Positions 60,691 to 64,000 of a DNA stretch of 64,000 nucleotides are shown here, one piece after another (the first letter of the stretch is position 1; every line of letters starts with the position of its first letter). Location: the NCBI RefSeq assembly GCF_014648435.1, contig NZ_BMRC01000002.1, positions 620,001 through 684,000 of the forward strand. Direction: 5' to 3'. The translations under genes were made by a program, and so were the position numbers. The notes under the pieces were generated by a model, which saw only the letters and a list, made by a program, of their open reading frames with translations, was not told the origin of the DNA and searched no databases. The stretch comes from Nonomuraea spiralis. GTDB taxonomy: Bacteria; Actinomycetota; Actinomycetes; Streptosporangiales; Streptosporangiaceae.

Positions 60691-61911
60691 GTGAACAAAA
60701 CCCTCATTGCTGCCAAACGTGCACGTGTTGGAGTGTTCGGACTTTTCACCCTCAGTGGATTCGTGATGGGCCTGTGGGCGGCCGGGCTGCCCTCGTTGAA
60801 CGACCGGCTCGACCTCGGCGCGGCCAGGCTGGGCACCGTCCTGCTGATGATCTCCAGCGGCGCGCTGGTGTCGATGCTGGTGGCCGGGCGGCTGGTGGAC
60901 AGGTGGTCGAGCCGGCGGGTGTGCTGGATCGGCGGGCCGCTGTCGGGCCTGGCCCTGCTCGGGCCCGCGCTGGCCCCCTCGTACGCGTCGCTGATGGCGC
61001 TGGCGCTGCTGTTCGGGATGGGCCTGGGGGTGACCGAGGTCGCCATCAACGCCCACTCCGTCGAGGTCGAGCGGGTCTACGGCCGTCCGATCATCTCGGC
61101 CTTCCATGGCACGTGGAGCCTCGGCGGGGCCGCCGGGGGCGCGCTGACGTCCCTCGTCCTGCGGTCCGGGCTCGACCCCCAGGCGCTGCTGGTGGCGGGG
61201 GCGCTCGTGGTCCCGTTCCTGTACTTCCCGGCCGTACGCGTGCTGCTGCCCGACGAGCTGCGGCAGGCCGAGGAGGAGGCCGAGGGCGGCACGGGCACCG
61301 GCTCGCTGAAGTGGGCGCTGATCGCGCTGCTCGGGGTGGCGGCCTTCGCCGGGCACCTGAGCGAGGGCGCCGCCATCGACTGGGCCGCGCTGCACGCCCG
61401 CTGGGTGCTGCACACCGACCCGGCCGCCGCGCCGCTCGCGTACACGATCTTCTCGGTCGCGATGACGACGATCCGCCTGCTCGGCGACCCGATCAGGGCC
61501 AGGCTCGGCTCGGTGCGCACGATCCAGCTCGCCGGCGGCTTCGCCACCCTCGGGTACGTCCTGGTGCTCGCCGCCCCGGTGTTCGACGGGCCACTGAGCG
61601 TGGTGTGCGCGTGGACCGGCTGGGCGCTGGCCGGCGTGGGGCTGGCGACCGTCGTGCCGGTGTTGTTCAGCGCGGTCGGCGCGGCGGGCGGGCCGGTGGG
61701 CCGGGCCCTGGCCATGGTGACGGCGTTCGGCTACAGCGGGCTGCTGCTCGGCCCGGCGGTCCTCGGGTACGTGGCCGAGGCCACGAAGTCGTTGCCCGTG
61801 GCGTTGATCATCCCGGCCGTGCTGGCCGCCGTCGTCGCGTTGAGCGGCGCCCCGGCGATCCGCTCGCTCACGGGACGTCCGGCGCCGGTTCCCGCCGAGA
61901 ACCCGGCCTAG
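60691..61911 (+). CDS. MFS transporter (FucP/YbjJ-like)
   Basis: 406-residue major-facilitator protein with about twelve helices, mostly Ala/Gly/Leu. N-terminal RVGVFGLFTLSGFVMGLWAAGLPSLNDRLDLGAARLGTVLL is typical of the sugar-linked branch related to FucP and YbjJ. The VAGRLVDRWSSRRV segment is the MFS signature. Sugar or amino-sugar substrate is plausible from the divergent ROK regulator but unproven. GTG 60691; hairpin terminator at 61930. Confidence 0.9.
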   Translation: MNKTLIAAKRARVGVFGLFTLSGFVMGLWAAGLPSLNDRLDLGAARLGTVLLMISSGALVSMLVAGRLVDRWSSRRVCWIGGPLSGLALLGPALAPSYASLMALALLFGMGLGVTEVAINAHSVEVERVYGRPIISAFHGTWSLGGAAGGALTSLVLRSGLDPQALLVAGALVVPFLYFPAVRVLLPDELRQAEEEAEGGTGTGSLKWALIALLGVAAFAGHLSEGAAIDWAALHARWVLHTDPAAAPLAYTIFSVAMTTIRLLGDPIRARLGSVRTIQLAGGFATLGYVLVLAAPVFDGPLSVVCAWTGWALAGVGLATVVPVLFSAVGAAGGPVGRALAMVTAFGYSGLLLGPAVLGYVAEATKSLPVALIIPAVLAAVVALSGAPAIRSLTGRPAPVPAENPA

Positions 61912-61929
61912 CGATCACCTGTTCCGGAG

Positions 61930-61957
61930 GGCGGGAGCCGTGTCGGCGGCTCCCGCC
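61930..61957 (+). terminator. terminator of the MFS gene
   Basis: GGCGGGAGCC (61930-61939), 8-nt loop, GGCTCCCGCC (61948-61957), perfect 10-bp stem, followed by ttctcgcgttct. It is 19 bp past the MFS stop. Confidence 0.8.
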
Positions 61958-62096
61958 TTCTCGCGTTCTCGACGCGGATCTGTGGAACGCGGCTCGCGGG
62001 CGAGCGGCCCCTCGTTGCCCGTATGCCCTCTGACCTGGCGTTATTGGATCGTGACTTGACCCAGAAGTTACGGCCCGGTTTCATGTGCGAAACACG

Positions 62097-62132
62097 GTAA
62101 ACGTTTACAGCCGCTTTCCGTAAACGTTTACG
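62097..62132. promoter_or_regulatory. twin LacI-type operators
   Basis: GTAAACGTTTAC occurs twice, at 62097-62108 and 62120-62131 (the second extends to CGTAAACGTTTACG). Both are perfect palindromes, 23 bp centre to centre (about two DNA turns), located 18-50 bp before the LacI start, so they probably bind that regulator. Confidence 0.75.
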
Positions 62133-62149
62133 TTCTTGGAAGGACAGCC

Positions 62150-63181
62150 TTGGCCGACGGACCCACGATCACCACGATCGCCGAGCGCGCCGGTGTCTCG
62201 ATCGCCTCCGTCTCGCGGGTCCTCAACGGCCTGCCGACCAGGCAGGAGACCGTGCGCAAGGTGATGGCCGCCGCCGACGAGCTGGGTTACGTGCGCAATG
62301 CCGTGGCCAGGTCGCTCAAGTCGCGGCGCACCCACCAGGTCGCCTTCGCCATGGCCGACGTCGGCAACCCCGCCTACCTGGCGATGTTGCGCCAGATCCA
62401 GCCCGTGCTCAAGGCGGCCGGCTACCGGCTCGTGCTGCACTCGACCGACGCCGTCGTGGCCGACGAGATCGACGTGCTGCACAGCCTCGGCGAGCGGTAC
62501 GTGGACGGGCTGATCATGAGCCCGCTGCGGGTCACCGACGCCCACCTGCAGATGCTGGCCGCGGCCAGGGCGCCCGTCGTGATCATCGGCACGGTGCCCG
62601 AGGGCACGCCGGTGGACAACGTACGGGCCGACTCGCGTACCGGCGTCAGGCTCGCCGTCGACCACCTGCACTCGCTCGGACGCCGCCGCATCGCACTGGT
62701 CAACGGCCCGCCCGACACCTGGCCCGGCGCCTCGCGGGGCGCCGCCTACCGGGAGGCGCTGGAGCAGCTCGGACTGCCCTACGACGACGACCTCGTCCAG
62801 ATAGGCGACTTCTACCGCGCGCAAGGGGGCCGCGCGGTGGCCGAGCTGCTGGAACGGGCACCCGACGTGGACGCGCTGATGTGCGCCAACGACCTGATCG
62901 CGCTCGGCGCGCTGGACGTGCTGCGCGCGGCCGGCCGCCGGGTGCCCGACGACGTGGCGGTGGTCGGCATGGACGACACCGACCTGGCCGCCGCGTCCTG
63001 GCCGTCGTTGTCGAGCGTCTCGCTCGGCTCGGCCGAGCGCGGCAAGGCCGCCGCCGAGCTGCTGCTCGACCGGCTGAACGGCGACGACGCCGCGCCGCGC
63101 GTGATCACCGTGCCGCCGCGCCTGGTGGTGCGGGCCTCGACGGCGGGCGAGACCTACGGACATGAGGGAGGCAGGACGTGA
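62150..63181 (+). CDS. LacI-family regulator of sugar ABC transporter
   Basis: 343-residue LacI regulator. HTH and hinge: ITTIAERAGVSIASVSRVLNGLPTRQETVRKVMAAADELGYVRNAVARSLKSRRT, then the effector domain with APVVIIGTVPEGTPVDNVRADSRTGVRLAVDHLHSLGRRRIALVNGP and ALMCANDLIALGALDVLRAAGRRVPDDVAVVGMDDTDLAAASWPSLSSVSLGSAERGKAAAELL. The start is a TTG at 62150 with AAGGA five bases upstream; no ATG/GTG alternative is suitable. Its stop overlaps the ABC permease start (GTGA), so regulator and transporter form one operon. Confidence 0.94.
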   Translation: MADGPTITTIAERAGVSIASVSRVLNGLPTRQETVRKVMAAADELGYVRNAVARSLKSRRTHQVAFAMADVGNPAYLAMLRQIQPVLKAAGYRLVLHSTDAVVADEIDVLHSLGERYVDGLIMSPLRVTDAHLQMLAAARAPVVIIGTVPEGTPVDNVRADSRTGVRLAVDHLHSLGRRRIALVNGPPDTWPGASRGAAYREALEQLGLPYDDDLVQIGDFYRAQGGRAVAELLERAPDVDALMCANDLIALGALDVLRAAGRRVPDDVAVVGMDDTDLAAASWPSLSSVSLGSAERGKAAAELLLDRLNGDDAAPRVITVPPRLVVRASTAGETYGHEGGRT

Positions 63182-64000
63182 CCGCGACCGTGACGGCGAC
63201 GGCACCGCCCCGGCGCCCGCCTTCCCGGCGGCGCCCGAAATCGCGCAGGAACCGCGAGATGTGGCTGCTCATGCTGCCCGCGCTGGTTCCCGTCGCGCTG
63301 TTCAGCATCGGCCCGCTCCTGTACGGCATCGGCCTGGCCTTCACCGACGCCCGCAACACGCGCAACCACGAGACCAGCTTCGTCGGCCTGGAGAACTTCG
63401 GCCGGCTGCTGACCGACGGCGACTTCTGGGCCTCGTTCAGGATCGGCGCGATCTGGTCGGTCTCGGTGACCGTGCTGCAGTTCCTGGCCGCGCTCGGCCT
63501 GGCCGTGCTGCTCAACCAGAACCTGCGTTTCAGGACCGTGGCCCGGGTGCTCGCGGTCGTTCCGTGGGCGATGCCGCCGGTGGTCGTCGGCCTGATGTGG
63601 AAGCTCGTCTACCACCCCGACGCCGGCATCCTGAACAGCCTGCTCGGCACGCACATCAACTGGCTGGCCGACTTCTCGCTCGCGCTGCCCGCGATCATCG
63701 TGGTCGGCATCTGGACCGGCATGCCGCAGACCACCGTGGTCCTGCTCGCCGGCCTCCAGGGCATCCCGAGGGAGCTGTACGAGGCCGGCGAGGTCGACGG
63801 CGCGAGCCGGTGGCGGCGGTTCTGGAGCATTACGCTCCCGCAGCTGCGGCCGGTCATCGTGTCGATCACCTCGCTCGACTTCGTGTGGAACATCAACCAG
63901 TTCGGCCTGGTCTACGTGCTCACCCAGGGCGGGCCCGGCGGCCAGACCCGGCTGCCGATGCTGTTCGCCTACGAGGAGGCGTTCCGCTACCGGATGGCCG
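63178..64000 (+). CDS. sugar ABC transporter permease (MalF/UgpA-like), partial
   Basis: The first 274 residues of a binding-protein-dependent permease, running off the right edge. A basic N-terminus (RRPPSRRRPKSRRNREMW) precedes TM1 (LLMLPALVPVALFSIGPLLYGIGLAF). Further membrane segments follow at IWSVSVTVLQFLAALGLAVLL and AVVPWAMPPVVVGLMW. The EAA loop is EAGEVDGASRWRRFWSITLPQLRPV (EAA-x3-G). Four-base overlap (GTGA) with LacI indicates translational coupling. The second permease and the binding protein probably follow. Sugar unknown. Confidence 0.93.
   Translation, partial: MTATVTATAPPRRPPSRRRPKSRRNREMWLLMLPALVPVALFSIGPLLYGIGLAFTDARNTRNHETSFVGLENFGRLLTDGDFWASFRIGAIWSVSVTVLQFLAALGLAVLLNQNLRFRTVARVLAVVPWAMPPVVVGLMWKLVYHPDAGILNSLLGTHINWLADFSLALPAIIVVGIWTGMPQTTVVLLAGLQGIPRELYEAGEVDGASRWRRFWSITLPQLRPVIVSITSLDFVWNINQFGLVYVLTQGGPGGQTRLPMLFAYEEAFRYRMA

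Overview
The window is chromosomal DNA from a high-GC actinomycete, most probably a Streptosporangiaceae member close to Nonomuraea. I infer this from the codon use (nearly every third position is G or C), frequent GTG starts, a DUF574 SAM methyltransferase, an actinobacterial mIHF-like protein, an F420-type (DUF385) reductase, and the cobalamin-riboswitch/class Ia nrdAB arrangement known from Streptomyces. The genus is a guess. There is no plasmid, phage, transposon or CRISPR signature; the sequence reads as chromosome arm with many regulator/transporter pairs. LAYOUT. 1-8616: a RiPP cluster of the TOMM (azole/azoline) class. On the minus strand it has a fused leader-binding/E1-like plus YcaO cyclodehydratase, a SagB-type dehydrogenase, an HlyD-like secretion protein and the start of a C39-peptidase ABC exporter that runs off the left edge. 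A divergent LAL (AAA plus LuxR) regulator faces it. No precursor peptide is visible, so it is probably beyond the left edge. 8687-9157: minus-strand tRNA operon Gly-Cys-Gly-Val with terminator. 9248-18928: multidomain cell-wall amidase, a small conserved-looking protein and glmS, a DUF574 methyltransferase, an orphan TctC lipoprotein, then a cobalamin riboswitch controlling nrdA-nrdB. 18948-25348: MscS channel, an unusual tRNA-Pro(TGG), amidase, a small His/Asp-rich secreted protein, and the divergent glgC / glycogen (maltosyl) synthase pair. 25399-37196: lipoprotein beta-propeller, PH-domain protein, LysR regulator, small enzymes, a CbiX-like protein, a CRP-site MFS transporter, an MHS transporter with a divergent GntR regulator, DUF2203, two tandem paralogous secreted propellers and a CGNR zinc-finger protein. 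37255-47210: MFS transporter, an AlkB-like dioxygenase behind an SOS-like box, a BNR-repeat protein, D,D-carboxypeptidase, a coupled sulfotransferase/glycosyltransferase pair, LacI regulator, PAP2 phosphatase, MPI/DinB-like protein, cupin, and a second tRNA operon Gly-Cys-Val. 47253-58386: ACT protein, DusB, a PhyH dioxygenase/AraC pair (AraC apparently frameshifted at its 5' end), DUF2087, secreted protein, DUF3516 helicase, PAT acetyltransferase, acyltransferase-3, and a NarL-type two-component system with a palindrome upstream. 58501-64000: mIHF paralogue, HbpS/GlcG-like protein, ROK regulator/MFS pair, and a LacI-controlled sugar ABC transporter operon with twin perfect operators, its permease cut by the right edge. 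HOW THE GENES WORK TOGETHER. The clearest pathway is the TOMM cluster: the YcaO fusion would cyclodehydrate Cys/Ser/Thr, SagB would oxidise azolines to azoles, and the HlyD/C39-ABC pair would cleave the leader and export the product. Other coherent units are nrdAB under B12 control, glgC with the divergent synthase, the HK/RR pair, and the LacI-sugar ABC operon. The window is rich in palindromic operators, and two minus-strand genes end inside short tandem repeats that duplicate their stop codons, an uncommon pattern. All gene functions rest on my recognition of motifs in the translated sequence; no database search was run.
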